64,000 nucleotides of DNA from Limnanthes douglasii subsp. nivea (Eukaryota; Streptophyta; Magnoliopsida; Brassicales; Limnanthaceae): NCBI GenBank assembly GCA_036936605.1, contig JAUPFV010000004.1, positions 181,864,807 through 181,928,806 of the forward strand, given 5' to 3'. A program made the position numbers and the translations under genes. The notes under the pieces were generated by a model. The model had not been told where the DNA came from, did no database searches, and saw only the letters and a list, made by a program, of their open reading frames with translations. Positions 9,846 to 19,623 of this stretch are shown piece by piece; the first letter of the stretch is position 1, and every line of letters starts with the position of its first letter.

Positions 9846-10716
9846 TGATAAACTCCTCCTAGAATCGGCACTCTGAAATGGGATAGGGATAACTTTGCAA
9901 CCAGGAACCCAAAAGGATTCAAGGATTTAATTATGTGGATCGATAGGTCACACAAAGGTTATGGAAAGGCCTTTGATATTCTAACTGATCTTCCTTTGGA
10001 TATGACGCACCAAATGAAGAACAGGTTTTCTTGTGGATATTACACACTAACAAGAGAAGAGTAAAACTTAAGAAGTTTTTTCATAATCAAAGATAGTCTA
10101 ACCAATAGAATTCTGAGTACATAGTTTTTATAGGAGAAAGAACTAGCCTTGAACACAATTAAGGCTGTTCTTGGAAACATAATGCATGCCTCTAAAACAA
10201 TTAAGTCTTTTCTTCGAAACAAAATGCTTTAATATTGAAAATACACAGTATTAATGATATAAGCTGGAAATGAGACCCTTCCCTCCTCCAAGGACGTGGC
10301 TTTTGGTGTAGATGGGCCTTGGGATTTTATTTCAACAAATGGGCAATGGTGAAGTAAAACAATTGCCTCATTAAAAACCTTGTCAAGAAAACCCATTGGG
10401 ACAAAACTTGAACAATGGAAAAAGAGTACAATCGAGATACTTTCTCATTTGTTGAAATCAATTAGCTTGAATCAAGACCAAAGTGGTTTGACAAGCTTTT
10501 CCACCATACTTGCTGTTTTGATCAAGTGGATTCTTTAGTTGATTAAGCAATCCTCCAACAACTTTGTTAAATTGTTTTTCTCTTGATCGAGTTGTTGGAC
10601 CAACCGGTAAAATAAAAATATCTTCAACTTCAAGCTCATCTTCTTTTTCAAGTTGTTTATCTGGTTCTTGCACATTTCCATGTTCTAAGCTCCTTGTGTC
10701 ATCTAGGATCACATCA
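9846..10716 (-). repeat. 5' LTR of the chromovirus-like element
   Basis: Matches 5809-6680 with scattered differences. It carries a duplicate of the integrase C-terminal codons (an open frame at 10458-10716 that runs into flanking copia sequence to 10754). Confidence 0.9.
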
Positions 10717-10721
10717 GCAAG
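10717..10721. repeat. Target site duplication GCAAG, right copy
   Basis: Identical to 5804-5808 and directly adjacent to the LTR end. Confidence 0.85.
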
Positions 10722-11200
10722 GGTTGTTGAAGGTTGTGGATAATAAGTTACCATCAGAGATGAAAGAAGAGGAGAAATGAGAGCTTCGAAACATGGCTAT
10801 TTGTTGGATTCTAATGAGTGTAAAGAATAACGTTCTTCGCGAGATTAGCGGTGAGAAAACTATTGCATGTATATAGAAGAAGTTAGGAGAACTTCACTCA
10901 AAGTAATTAGTTATAAATCGCTTATACGTGAAGAAACATTTGTATGATTTCAGGTAAAGGTATGTTCGTAATTGACCACCTTGATAGTTTTAAGTCAATT
11001 ATTGTGGATCTGGAGAATATTGATATCACAATTAACGATAATGATGAAACCTTATTTATTCTGAGATCGTTACCAACTTTTTATGAGAATTTTGTGGTTA
11101 TCATCATGTATGGTAAAGACATGTTATTTTCTGGAGTATTTCAAATGGCGTTAAAATCAAAGGAGTTGAGATAGTTGCAGCCAGACAATCAGACATAAAA
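10717..11200 (+). pseudogene. Copia gag (UBN2-type), interrupted by the gypsy insertion
   Basis: Gag of a Tnt1-like copia element. The best-preserved frame, 10944-11174, reads FKSIIVDLENIDITINDND, LFILRSLPTFYENFVV and ALKSKELR. These match the conserved LRSLPxSYExFVxTLxYG...LxSKELR block of plant copia Gag. The N-terminal part lies before the gypsy insertion (about 5700-5803) and after it (10717-10943) in broken frames. The gypsy element landed inside this gene. Confidence 0.7.
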
Positions 11201-14200
11201 GCAACGTGTTTTGACCAAAAGAAGATCTAGTGATGAGTTGAGTTCTTATAAGAAGAAGAATTTAAGGCAATCCAAGTCAAGAGCCAAGAATTTAAACTGT
11301 TATGAATGAGGTGAGCATGGTCATTATAGGATAGATTGCTTGAACCTGAAAGGTGTTAAGGGAAATCGAAAGGAAAAAGTTGCAAACCTGGAAAATGTGT
11401 GAATGATTTTTATGATGATGACAACATTGGTACATTAGATAGGTTGTTTGTGAGTTCATATTATAGGAAAAATTATTGGGTCTTCGACACTAGCGCTACT
11501 TGCCACATGTATTAGTTTAACTAGTGGTTTGATACTGACAAACCATTATAATAAACTATTTATTTTGAGAAGAATCATTTTTTGCATGCTAGTGGGATCG
11601 ATAATGCCAGGACCAAAATATCGGATGTTGTTGTTAGAATCGTGACATGTTAGTATTTTCTTGGGTTGAAGAAAAACCTGATATCTCTTAGGACACAACA
11701 CTATAGAGGTTACAAGTATCATGCAGATGATGGTGTAATCAAGGTGACGGAGGGCTTAATGGTGTGTATGCAAGGCATACTGCAAAACGGACTTTATATT
11801 CTCTAGGGGAGTGTTATTGTGGTCGATGATGTAATCATATTATCATGGATTAATAGCCCAAGTCGATAGGGTCGAATAAATTGTGGCATTGGCACCTCGG
11901 TCACATAAGTGAAAGAGGATTGGATATTTTGGGAAAGAGAGATTTATTGCAAGGGTGTAAAGCAGAATCGTTGGGATTTTGTGAATATTATGTTTGGTAA
12001 GGAAACTTTAGTGATATTCAGCAAGTCGGATGTAAGAAATACTAAAAGATCAGTGGAATACATTCATTCATACCTTTAGGCCTCAAACATAACTCTATCG
12101 AAGAGTGGATCGAGTTACTAAATGAGTTTGATCGATGATTATTCAAGGATGGTGAGGGTTTATTTTATGAAAGCCAAATATGAGGCAGATTCTACCTTTT
12201 TCAAATAGAAGACAGTGATTTAAAATTGGATGAGAAAAAGCATCAAGTATTTTAGGAAAAATAATAGGTTAGAATTTTGCATTCGTGAGTTCAACGAGTT
12301 TTGTGGTGCTAAAATAATAGTGTGTCACTGCAGTTGTTCAAGAACATGAAAATAAAATATGATCACGGAAAGAATGAACATAACACTTTGTGACAAAGAA
12401 TGAGGTATGCTCTCACATTCTGATGTAGGAAATGATTTTTGGGCCGTATCTATCAATACGGTGTGTTACTTGGTAAATCGGTATCCATCAACGACTATTG
12501 ATTGTAAGACTCTCTTTAAGATTTGGTTTAGATCGTTGGTTGATTAGTTGAGAGTGTTTGGTTTTCTTACATACATTCACATAAGAGATGGTAAACTTGA
12601 GCCGATGTGAAAGAGGTGTGTATTTCTAGGATATGCTACTAGAATGAAATGATATAGGTTATGTATGGTGTACCGGTGCAAAGTTTCCAAATTTCCTCAT
12701 CAGTACAGAATGAAATGAATCTGTTTTGCTAGAAAGCCAGCATGATGTAGGATAAATTTTCAAATCATGATCTGTTGGGAGTAAAATGTAGAAATTGAAG
12801 TATAATTGGTTCCGAGTAGGTCCAATAATTTGAATGGTTCTAAAGTGGATCAAAGATCAAGAGGTGAAGCATAAACCAAAATAACAACCTTTTAGTATAG
12901 CATTCGGCAGAGAAAAAAAGAAATTAGGCCACTAAAAAGTTATGCGAGTCTAGTTGAATATTCAATGTTAGTTTCAGAAGAAGTTGAGATGGTGGAACCT
13001 AGTAACTATGAATAAGTTGTAGCGAGTTTGAAAGCACATAAGTGGATCGATTCTATGGAGGGGAATACTGAATATTTTCATTAGAATCAGATATGAAAGT
13101 TTACTGATTTTCCTAAAGGACGGGCTACAAACGGTTATTCAAGAAAAATGAAGATAATCCATGGGTTAAGGTACCTCGATTCAAGTCAAGACTGGTTGCT
13201 AAATATTTTACTCAAATAGGAGGGATCAACTTTAAAGAAGTGTTTTCTCCAGCAGTGAAACATAATTTGATTCAATTGTTATAATCATAGTACTTTTCCA
13301 AGACTTAGAGCTTAAGAAATTGGATGTTAACACTATGTTTCTATATGGTGAATTGGAGTAACCGATCCACATGAGACAACCAAAGATATTTATCGAGCCT
13401 AAAATAAAGGAAAAGGTTTACATGCTAAAGAAGGTTATTATATGATTTGAAATAGTCATATATGGAATGGTACAAATGATTTAATACATTCATCATGCCA
13501 ACATGGTTCAAATGTAGTCTATATGCAGCTGTGTGTATCATTAGAAGATATCATATGATTCTTATGTTTACTTGTTTTTTACGTGGATGATATGCTCATT
13601 GTTCCTCATAGCATGTCTCACTTTGTGAAGATAAAAAATCAGCTTAGTGTCGAGTTTAAGATTAAAGATCTGGATATGTTTAAAAGATTATAGGGATAAA
13701 GATTACCAGAAAAAGAAGCATAGGATCGTTACACTTGTCTTAGTGAAGCTACATTAAAAAAAGTGCTAACTATTCAACATCTTTGATACCAATGCGTTAG
13801 TATCCCATTTTATTCACTCATTTTAAGTTATTTGCAACAGGATTTTCCAAGGGAGATGCTGATTTGGAACAAATGTCGAAGGTTTCATACTTAAGTGCAG
13901 TTGACAACATCATGTATTTTATGGTGAGTACACGTCTTGATATTTCAAATGCGCTTACTGTGGTCGGCAAGTACATGGCATATACTGGAAAAGAATATTG
14001 GCATACACTAAAATGGATAAACATTATCATTGAATGGTTTTGTTGATTCTGATTTTGCAAGGATATGGATAGAATGAGATATTTGACATGATATGTGTTT
14101 ACTCTATTTGGGAGTGCAATCAATTGGAAAGCATAATTACAAGATTTTATAGCTTTGTCTAAAATTGAGGTTGAACACATAGTTGTAACAAACGCAGCCA

Positions 14201-14300
14201 ATGACACAATATTGCTACAAGAGGAGCTCCTAAATCAAGCAAATATAATGACCAATACATTATTAGTTTGAAATTTTAGGGAGCTCCTAAACTGGACTGG
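11201..14300 (+). pseudogene. Decayed copia polyprotein: protease, integrase, reverse transcriptase, RNase H
   Basis: Reading across frames gives the Ty1/copia domain order. A CCHC knuckle (NCYE-x-GEHGHYRIDC, 11290-11340) is broken by a TGA. The protease box is at about 11477-11508 (VFDTSATCHM, with Thr-Ser for Ser-Gly). The pre-integrase LWHWHLGH-like box is at about 11880-11930. Integrase remnants follow (SLIDDYSRM near 12130). Reverse transcriptase has an intact FYVDDMLIVP at about 13565-13597, followed by KIKNQLSVEFKIKDLDMFK. The RNase H/C-terminal frame at 13864-14046 reads YLSAVDNIMYFMVSTRLDIS. Stops and frameshifts occur throughout, so the element is an old inactive copy. Confidence 0.8.
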
Positions 14301-14395
14301 TTTTCGCATCATCAAGTGAATACCTTAGACCATCTGGTGATTCATATGAAAAGAATTTCTTTGTTGATAGTGAGAAAATAACATTCACCTCAAGT

Positions 14396-14759
14396 GTAAT
14401 ATTTTTTTAGAACGATTTGAATAGTCATGAGGCTCTAGATTTAGAATAATTGGTTATATAAGAGGTTGTAGTGTACCTTGTTTTCTTATATAGTTGTTTG
14501 TTATTAATAGTGTTTGGTCTCATTAGGTCCATTACCTGAAAACTCGTCACATGTTATCTATTTATTCCCTTTATAAATAGACTCTTATGGTTTTAAAAAT
14601 AGACAATAAAATTTGTAATCTTATTCTATTATATTAAACACTTTTCTCTAATGTCGTTTGTGGATGTAGACATTATTATCAAACCACGTTATATCATGTG
14701 TTTTTTTATTTGATGATATTTAATTTGTTTTATGTATGATTCTTTCCCGAAATATTGCA
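14396..14759 (+). repeat. 3' LTR of the older copia element (approximate ends)
   Basis: Aligns by eye with 5318-5698, including TATAAATAGACTCTTATGG and GTGGATGTAGACATTATTATC. It follows the RNase H remnant in the correct orientation. No target duplication could be fixed. Confidence 0.6.
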
Positions 14760-15949
14760 TCCTAGTTTCTAATATAATTAATTCATAAAACAACCTTTTA
14801 TAAAAATAATAAAATTTTAGAAATCATTCTAAATTCAAATATTTTTTAATTGACAGAGAAACTATTTTATATATTTGAAATTAGTCAAACAAAATAAATT
14901 TCTAATTGATTAAATAAATAATACTAAAAAATAATTAAGTTAGTTGGACTAAATACTTTTCGGTGGCCTAATTATAAATAGCAAAAAATAATTTAAAATA
15001 ACATTTCTTCATATACTACAAATGCTAATACGTGTTAACAATAACTTGTCTTCGCATTATAGAATCTTTATTGTGATGATGCTGGTGTGGAATATACGAC
15101 ATATGTTATGGTTTTTTTGTCAAAACTTGTCTATAATGATTACAATAATTTCATAATAAAATATTATTGTGATATAGATTATTGATACCTCGTGCCATTA
15201 TAAGTTGAGTTAATTCTATTATTTGTCGGTATCTCAAAATATTGTAATCATGGTGTTTCGATTTTTTATTCAAAACTATCAATAATTAGCATAATCCTCC
15301 TAAGGTAAAAGATGGTAATGATATGTATTTTAACCATCTAAATCCTTAACCATTTTTTATTATATACGCTATGCTAACATATTTATATTTTAAGTTATTT
15401 TCATAATTAAAGATGATTATTCAAGTCATGGCATCTTAAACATAATCACAAAATTAGATTTTTTCATTCACAACCGGATAATAAAGAACACGATTGTCAA
15501 ACATTAAAACTAATGAAATATTTTTTAAAAATTATTAAAATTTGATATCATCTAACATAGACAGAATAACGGTTATCTTGTCGACTAAACATAGCATATA
15601 GTTCGCACATAAAAAAAAATTATCTAAAAAACTATAGTTTCTAACTGAAACTAGTCAAATGAAATAACTTTCAAATTGACTAAATAAATAATATATATAA
15701 CTAATAAAAAAATAATAAGATATAGAGAGCCTATATACTTTATAGTTGAATATATATATATATATATATAACTAAAACGTTATTATTTAATTTTAAAAAA
15801 AAAATATCTAGCCTCGAACTAATTTTATATCTAAAATTAATAAATCATACTAAAATAATATAAATATTTTTTAATATATTCATACATGACCAAATTCTAT
15901 TAGATTCCATTAGATGATCTATTGTGCAATCCGATTCTTATCCACTATA
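14760..15949. other. AT-rich spacer, no gene seen
   Basis: Very AT-rich sequence without a credible coding frame. It holds a short (TA)n microsatellite at about 15750-15769. Confidence 0.6.
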
Positions 15950-15957
15950 CCAAGATC
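15950..15957. repeat. 8-bp target site duplication CCAAGATC, left copy
   Basis: Directly abuts the hAT terminus and is repeated exactly at 19616-19623. Eight bases is the standard hAT duplication length. Confidence 0.9.
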
Positions 15958-15977
15958 TAGAGGTGTCAAACGGTTTG
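15958..15977 (+). repeat. hAT left terminal inverted repeat
   Basis: TAGAGGTGTCAAACGGTT matches the reverse complement of the right end at 19596-19615 with two mismatches in the first 18 bases. Confidence 0.8.
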
Positions 15978-16017
15978 AACCAGCACCAACCCGCACCGTT
16001 TAAGTCTGAACCACGGG

Positions 16018-16160
16018 TTGCAGTCTCGGCGGGTTGCGGTCTCGGCGGGTTGCGGTCTCGGCGGATTGCGGTCTCGGCGGGTTGCTCTTATGCGGTCCTG
16101 ACGGTCTGGCGGTCCTGCCAGGTTGCAGTCGTAATGGGCCAGTTTCACAGTTAAACCGCC
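16018..16160 (+). repeat. Left subterminal GC-rich array, 16-bp unit
   Basis: Tandem CGGCGGGTTGCGGTCT units followed by CCTGCCAGGTTGCAGTC and AATGGGCCAGTTTC. The same sequence, in the same orientation, forms the right array at 19350-19565. ORFs predicted here (15924-16228) follow the repeat and are not credible genes. Confidence 0.75.
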
Positions 16161-16229
16161 AGTTCAAACCACCAGACGAACCATTTAAGAGCCGTTTATC
16201 AGTTCAAACCATCAGCCAAACCATTTAAC

Positions 16230-17180
16230 CATTTAAGAACCGTTTATCAGAATATATTATAATGTTATTTAAAATTAATTTGTAAGTGTTTAATTGAATC
16301 TAATTTCAATAATTGAGTTAATTATTCTATTTCATGTATTTTAATTTAAATATGTTATCATTTTAATCGAAATTTTATAATCATCAATTACATTCTTAAA
16401 AAATAATTGTAATTTGATTTTGATACGTTTTCTTTTCTAATTATATTTATGTATTTAAGATATTTTATTTAATATTATGTAGATATTAAATAAAATAAGT
16501 ACATCTAATTGTATTTTGATTACAAATTTACAACATTTGAAGTATAAATTTAATATTTGAAGTATTTAATTTTTGAAGTATAAATTTAAAGTTTTAAAAA
16601 TTGTATAAATTTGGATTATGTTTCAATTGCATAAACACATGTAATTTGATTGTGAAATAAATTCAAAAATACCAAATGTGTTTCAATTAACTATCTGTAA
16701 TTTGGTTCCTAAAAAGAAATTATATTATGATGGCATAATTAAATATAATTAATTAAATATATTTATTTAGGAGATTAACATCAACAACAATATAAACTAT
16801 CTATTATGTTCCAAATTAACTTGCTAATAATATAAAATTTATTTCAATAAACTAGAAAAAAAAAAGAAGGGTTTATAATATAAAATTTCTTTCATTAATC
16901 TAGAGAATTTAATATATATTTTTTTCATAAAAGTACTAAAATTATTTAAAAACTAATAGTTCGAAAAATTTATTTATAGATTTTTATTTTTTTTAATATA
17001 ATAGTTCGAATTTCCTATTTAAATAATTTTTTTAATTTTTTTTTTAAAATATTAGTGCGCGAAATCCTATATATAAAGTTTTGATTATTTTTAATAGTTT
17101 AAAATGCTTACATTTTAAAAAAAATTAAATTTTTTATAAAAAAAATATATATTTTTTTAAAAAAATCAGTCACAGATTGC
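16230..17180. other. AT-rich interior of the hAT element
   Basis: No coding frame. Short motifs of the type TGTAATTTGGTTxCTAAAAA near 16620-16720 resemble units of the degenerate repeat field at 45.4-46.4 kb. Confidence 0.5.
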
Positions 17181-17200
17181 TGACGTCATCCGTGACGTCA
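17181..17200 (+). promoter_or_regulatory. Tandem TGACGTCA boxes
   Basis: Two perfect 8-bp palindromes TGACGTCA at 17181-17188 and 17193-17200, with starts 12 bases apart. They match the core recognised by plant bZIP factors. They lie upstream of the palindrome cluster and TATA box. Confidence 0.5.
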
Positions 17201-17201
17201 T

Positions 17202-17517
17202 CAAGCGGACCATCCGGCCAACCATCCGGATGGTCCGCGCGAACGGCTAGTTCAAACGAACTAGCCGTTGGATGAACCGGGGCATCCGGATGCACCGTCC
17301 GGATGCCCCGGTTCATCCAACGGTTAGTTCGTTTGAACTAGCCGTTGGTCATCCGGGGCATCCGGGCGAACCGTCCGGATGCCCCGGTTCCAACCGGACC
17401 ATCCGGATCGATATCCGGATGGTCCGATTTTCCTGTCCGGGCGTCCGGGCGAAACCGTCCGGATGCCCCGGACCGTCTGCCCGGACCATCCGGACGCCCA
17501 TCCGGATGGTCCGGACG
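17202..17517. repeat. Cluster of perfect and near-perfect palindromes built on ATCCGGAT
   Basis: The largest inverted repeat has 49-base arms (17242-17290 and 17298-17346) with one mismatch and a 7-base loop. The arms contain a smaller palindrome, CGGCTAGTTC...GAACTAGCCG. Further hairpins include GGACCATCCGGAT / ATCCGGATGGTCC around 17396-17425 and CGGACCATCCGGA / TCCGGATGGTCCG around 17483-17516. Sequence is GC-rich inside an AT-rich element. Long frames found here on both strands come from the symmetry, not from genes. Confidence 0.85.
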
Positions 17518-17553
17518 AAAAAAAAAAATCGGTTTTTTCAAAAAAAAAAATAT

Positions 17554-17581
17554 GGGTCTCCCCTATATATAGAGGAGACCC
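17554..17581 (+). promoter_or_regulatory. TATA box centred in a short palindrome
   Basis: TATATATA (17564-17571) sits between the inverted arms GGGTCTCC and GGAGACCC. It is about 210 bases upstream of the ORF at 17779 and is followed by a CT-rich leader (CACACACTCTCTAAATC) typical of plant transcription starts. Confidence 0.6.
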
Positions 17582-17778
17582 CAACTCCAACCTCACACAC
17601 TCTCTAAATCTACTATAAACTCTCTAAATCTCTCAACTTGTTCTAGATTTTGTTATTAAGCTTAACTTTTGTATTTTACATATCGTACTTCTGTTTTCGA
17701 AATAGTTAGATTTTTTTTTCGAAAAAAAATTGTTATTAGTTTGTATTAGTTATTATTTGTTCTCATTTCCTATTTCCA

Positions 17779-18300
17779 ATGCCGTCTTGTGGCTTCAACA
17801 ACAGGTTAGGACAAGCAACTCCGAAAACTGATTTTTCGGAATTTTCTTCTTTTATGATGTCTCCTCCACCCGAGAGGGATCCGATCACACGACGCATCAA
17901 ATGTGCTACTGAACCTACGAATATGAGTAAGACTCTCAAACAAAATTTTAGTTTGAAAATTTCTAATAAGGAGAGGCGAAACTTCAAACTTGTTAGTACT
18001 ACACGTACGACTGTTAGTAAGACCGCCAAACCAAATTTTAGTTCTAAAATGGTCGACAAGGTGACACGAAGTGTCAAACACCCAACTATAACCAAGACTA
18101 AGAGTAAGACCGTTGTTCCTAAACAAAGTCTTAGTACGAAGACGAAGATGGTCGATTTGATTGCTGCTGCGTTAAGTAAGGTTAATCGTGAGACTCGAGG
18201 ACAAGTTTTGGGAGATCCATTACAAATTGCAGCTACTGTTGAGAAAGTTTTGCGACTTAAAAAAGTGGTTAGCGACAAGAGACTAAAAAATGTATTTTAG
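17779..18300 (+). CDS. Small basic protein of unknown function carried by the hAT element
   Basis: 173 codons from an ATG at 17779, ending in TAG at 18298-18300, downstream of a TATA box and CT-rich leader. I do not recognise the family, and it has no hAT transposase motif. The protein is rich in Lys, Ser and Thr and contains about three loose repeats of a roughly 30-residue unit. Each starts SKT-x-x-x-x-NFS or SKT-like: residues about 49-80, 81-112 and 113-142. The C-terminal 40 residues (DLIAAALSKVNRETRGQVLG, then IAATVEKVLRLKKVV) look helical. The stop codon overlaps the first unit of a 44-bp tandem repeat. The frame is intact. It could be a captured gene piece or an accessory protein, and there is no evidence of its role. 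Confidence 0.5.
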   Translation: MPSCGFNNRLGQATPKTDFSEFSSFMMSPPPERDPITRRIKCATEPTNMSKTLKQNFSLKISNKERRNFKLVSTTRTTVSKTAKPNFSSKMVDKVTRSVKHPTITKTKSKTVVPKQSLSTKTKMVDLIAAALSKVNRETRGQVLGDPLQIAATVEKVLRLKKVVSDKRLKNVF

Positions 18301-18430
18301 CAATTGTAATATTAAATATTTTAATATAACTTGTAATATCTTAGCATTTGTAATATTAAATATTTTAATATGACTTGTAATATTTTAGCATTTGTAATAT
18401 TAAATATTTTAATATAACTTGTAATCTTTT
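18299..18430 (+). repeat. 44-bp tandem repeat, three copies
   Basis: Units starting AGCAATTGTAAT, AGCATTTGTAAT and AGCATTTGTAAT at 18299, 18343 and 18387, with a spacing of exactly 44 bases. Confidence 0.85.
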
Positions 18431-18452
18431 ACCATGATAAAATATGATTTTG

Positions 18453-19020
18453 GTTTAAAAAATAATAAATAACATTTGTAATATTTAAAACCAAATCACA
18501 ATAATAATATTCAACAGGTAATTTTAAAATTACAACAATATAACTTAAAAATAATAAATAACACTTGTAATATTTAAAACCAAATCACAATAATAAAATT
18601 CAAAATGTAATATTAAAATTATAACAATATAACTTAAAAATAATAAATAACACTTGTAATATTTAAAACCAAATCACAATAATAAAATTCAAAATATAAT
18701 ATTAAAATTATAACAATATAACTTAAAAATAATAAATAACACTTGTAATATTTAAAACCTAATCACAATAATAAAATTCAAAATGTCATATTAAAATTAT
18801 AACAATATAACTTAAAAATAGTAAATAACACTTGTAATATTTAAAACCAAATCACAATAATAAAATTTAAAATGTAATATTAAAATTATAACAATATAAC
18901 TTGTAATATTTTTGCATGATAAAATATGATTTTGGTTTAAAAAATAAAACCAAACACTTGTAATATTCAAAACCAAATCACAATAATAAAATTCAAAATG
19001 TAATATTAAAATTATAACCA
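18453..19020 (+). repeat. 89-bp AT-rich tandem repeat, about six copies
   Basis: The unit start AACTTAAAAATAATAAATAA recurs at 18542, 18631, 18720, 18809 and 18898 at exact 89-base spacing, with partial flanking copies. No coding frame. Confidence 0.85.
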
Positions 19021-19332
19021 TAGAATTTGTAATATTTTAACATGATAAGATATAGTTTTGCTTTGTATTAGATATAAAAACATAATAATAATAATATTCA
19101 AAATATGATAATAACATAAGTAATATTTAAAATTTTAGACTATATAATAATTACAACACTTAAAATATTAATAACCAAAACAAATTAATATTAACAAAAA
19201 TGTAATAATAATTCTATAATAATATTCAATCTCAATATTTTTTAAATATAACATTTTGGTTATAAAATAAATAAAATCAGCATAATATTTACCAATAAAC
19301 CGCCGGTTTTTTACAAATAAACCGTGGTTTCT
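19021..19332. other. AT-rich spacer inside the hAT element
   Basis: No gene seen. The right subterminal array follows. Confidence 0.5.
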
Positions 19333-19565
19333 TACAAATAAACCGTGGTTTCGCAGTCCTGCCGGGTTGCGGTCTCGGCGGGTTGCGGTCTCGGCGGGTT
19401 GCGGTCTCGGCGGGTTGCGGTCTCGGCGGGTTGCGGTCCTGACGGGTTGCTCCTTATGCGGTCCTGGCGGGTTGCGGTCCTGGCGGGTTGCGGTCTCGGC
19501 GGGTTGCGGTCCTGCCAGGTTGCAGTCCTAATGGGCCAGTTTCGCAGGTAGACCGCCAGTTCTTA
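19333..19565 (+). repeat. Right subterminal GC-rich array, 16-bp unit
   Basis: Starts with repeated AAATAAACCGTGGTTTC, followed by many CGGCGGGTTGCGGTCT units, and closes with CCTGCCAGGTTGCAGTCC and AATGGGCCAGTTTC. It is a direct rather than inverted copy of the left array at 16018-16160. The frame at 19345-19551 is a repeat translation. Confidence 0.8.
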
Positions 19566-19595
19566 AGCGGGTTGTCAGCTTTGAACCGTGGTTCC

Positions 19596-19615
19596 TGAAC
19601 CATTAGACACCTCTA
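19596..19615 (-). repeat. hAT right terminal inverted repeat
   Basis: Reads inward TAGAGGTGTCTAATGGTT, pairing with the left end at 15958. Confidence 0.8.
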
Positions 19616-19623
19616 CCAAGATC
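19616..19623. repeat. 8-bp target site duplication CCAAGATC, right copy
   Basis: Exact match to 15950-15957. Confidence 0.9.

Larger units (their letters stand above)
5809..10716 (-). mobile_element. Chromovirus-like Ty3/gypsy element inserted into the copia element
   Basis: This is a structurally complete but coding-defective element on the minus strand. It has LTRs at 9846-10716 (5') and 5809-6680 (3'), each starting TGATG and ending ATCA; a primer binding site at 9832-9843; a polypurine tract at 6681-6692; and a GCAAG duplication on both sides. Domain order is gag (9411-8578), a gag/RNase H fusion (8493-8257), the rest of RNase H and integrase (8256-6422). The zinc knuckle end, protease and RT are deleted. 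The integrase C-terminus reads into the 3' LTR, an arrangement reported for CRM-type chromoviruses. The LTRs differ at scattered positions but are far more alike than the surrounding copia LTRs. The insertion is therefore younger than its host element. Confidence 0.9.
15958..19615 (+). mobile_element. Complete non-autonomous hAT DNA transposon
   Basis: 3658 bases bounded by short terminal inverted repeats (left TAGAGGTGTCAAACGGTT; the right end reads inward as TAGAGGTGTCTAATGGTT) and a perfect 8-bp target duplication. The TAGAGGTGTC terminus is typical of plant hAT elements. No transposase (BED finger, RNase H-like core or hATC dimerisation domain) is present. Instead it holds GC-rich 16-bp subterminal repeats at both ends, a palindrome cluster and TATA box (17202-17581), one ORF of 173 codons (17779-18300) and AT-rich tandem repeats of 44 and 89 bp (18299-19020). 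It would need transposase supplied by another element. Confidence 0.9.

Noticed and set aside
17272..17618. Several overlapping Pro/Gly/Asp-rich ORFs on both strands
   Set aside because: They arise from the symmetric CATCCGGATG palindromes; both strands and several frames are open for the same reason.
18812..19021. Minus-strand 69-codon ORF
   Set aside because: Translation of the 89-bp AT-rich repeat.
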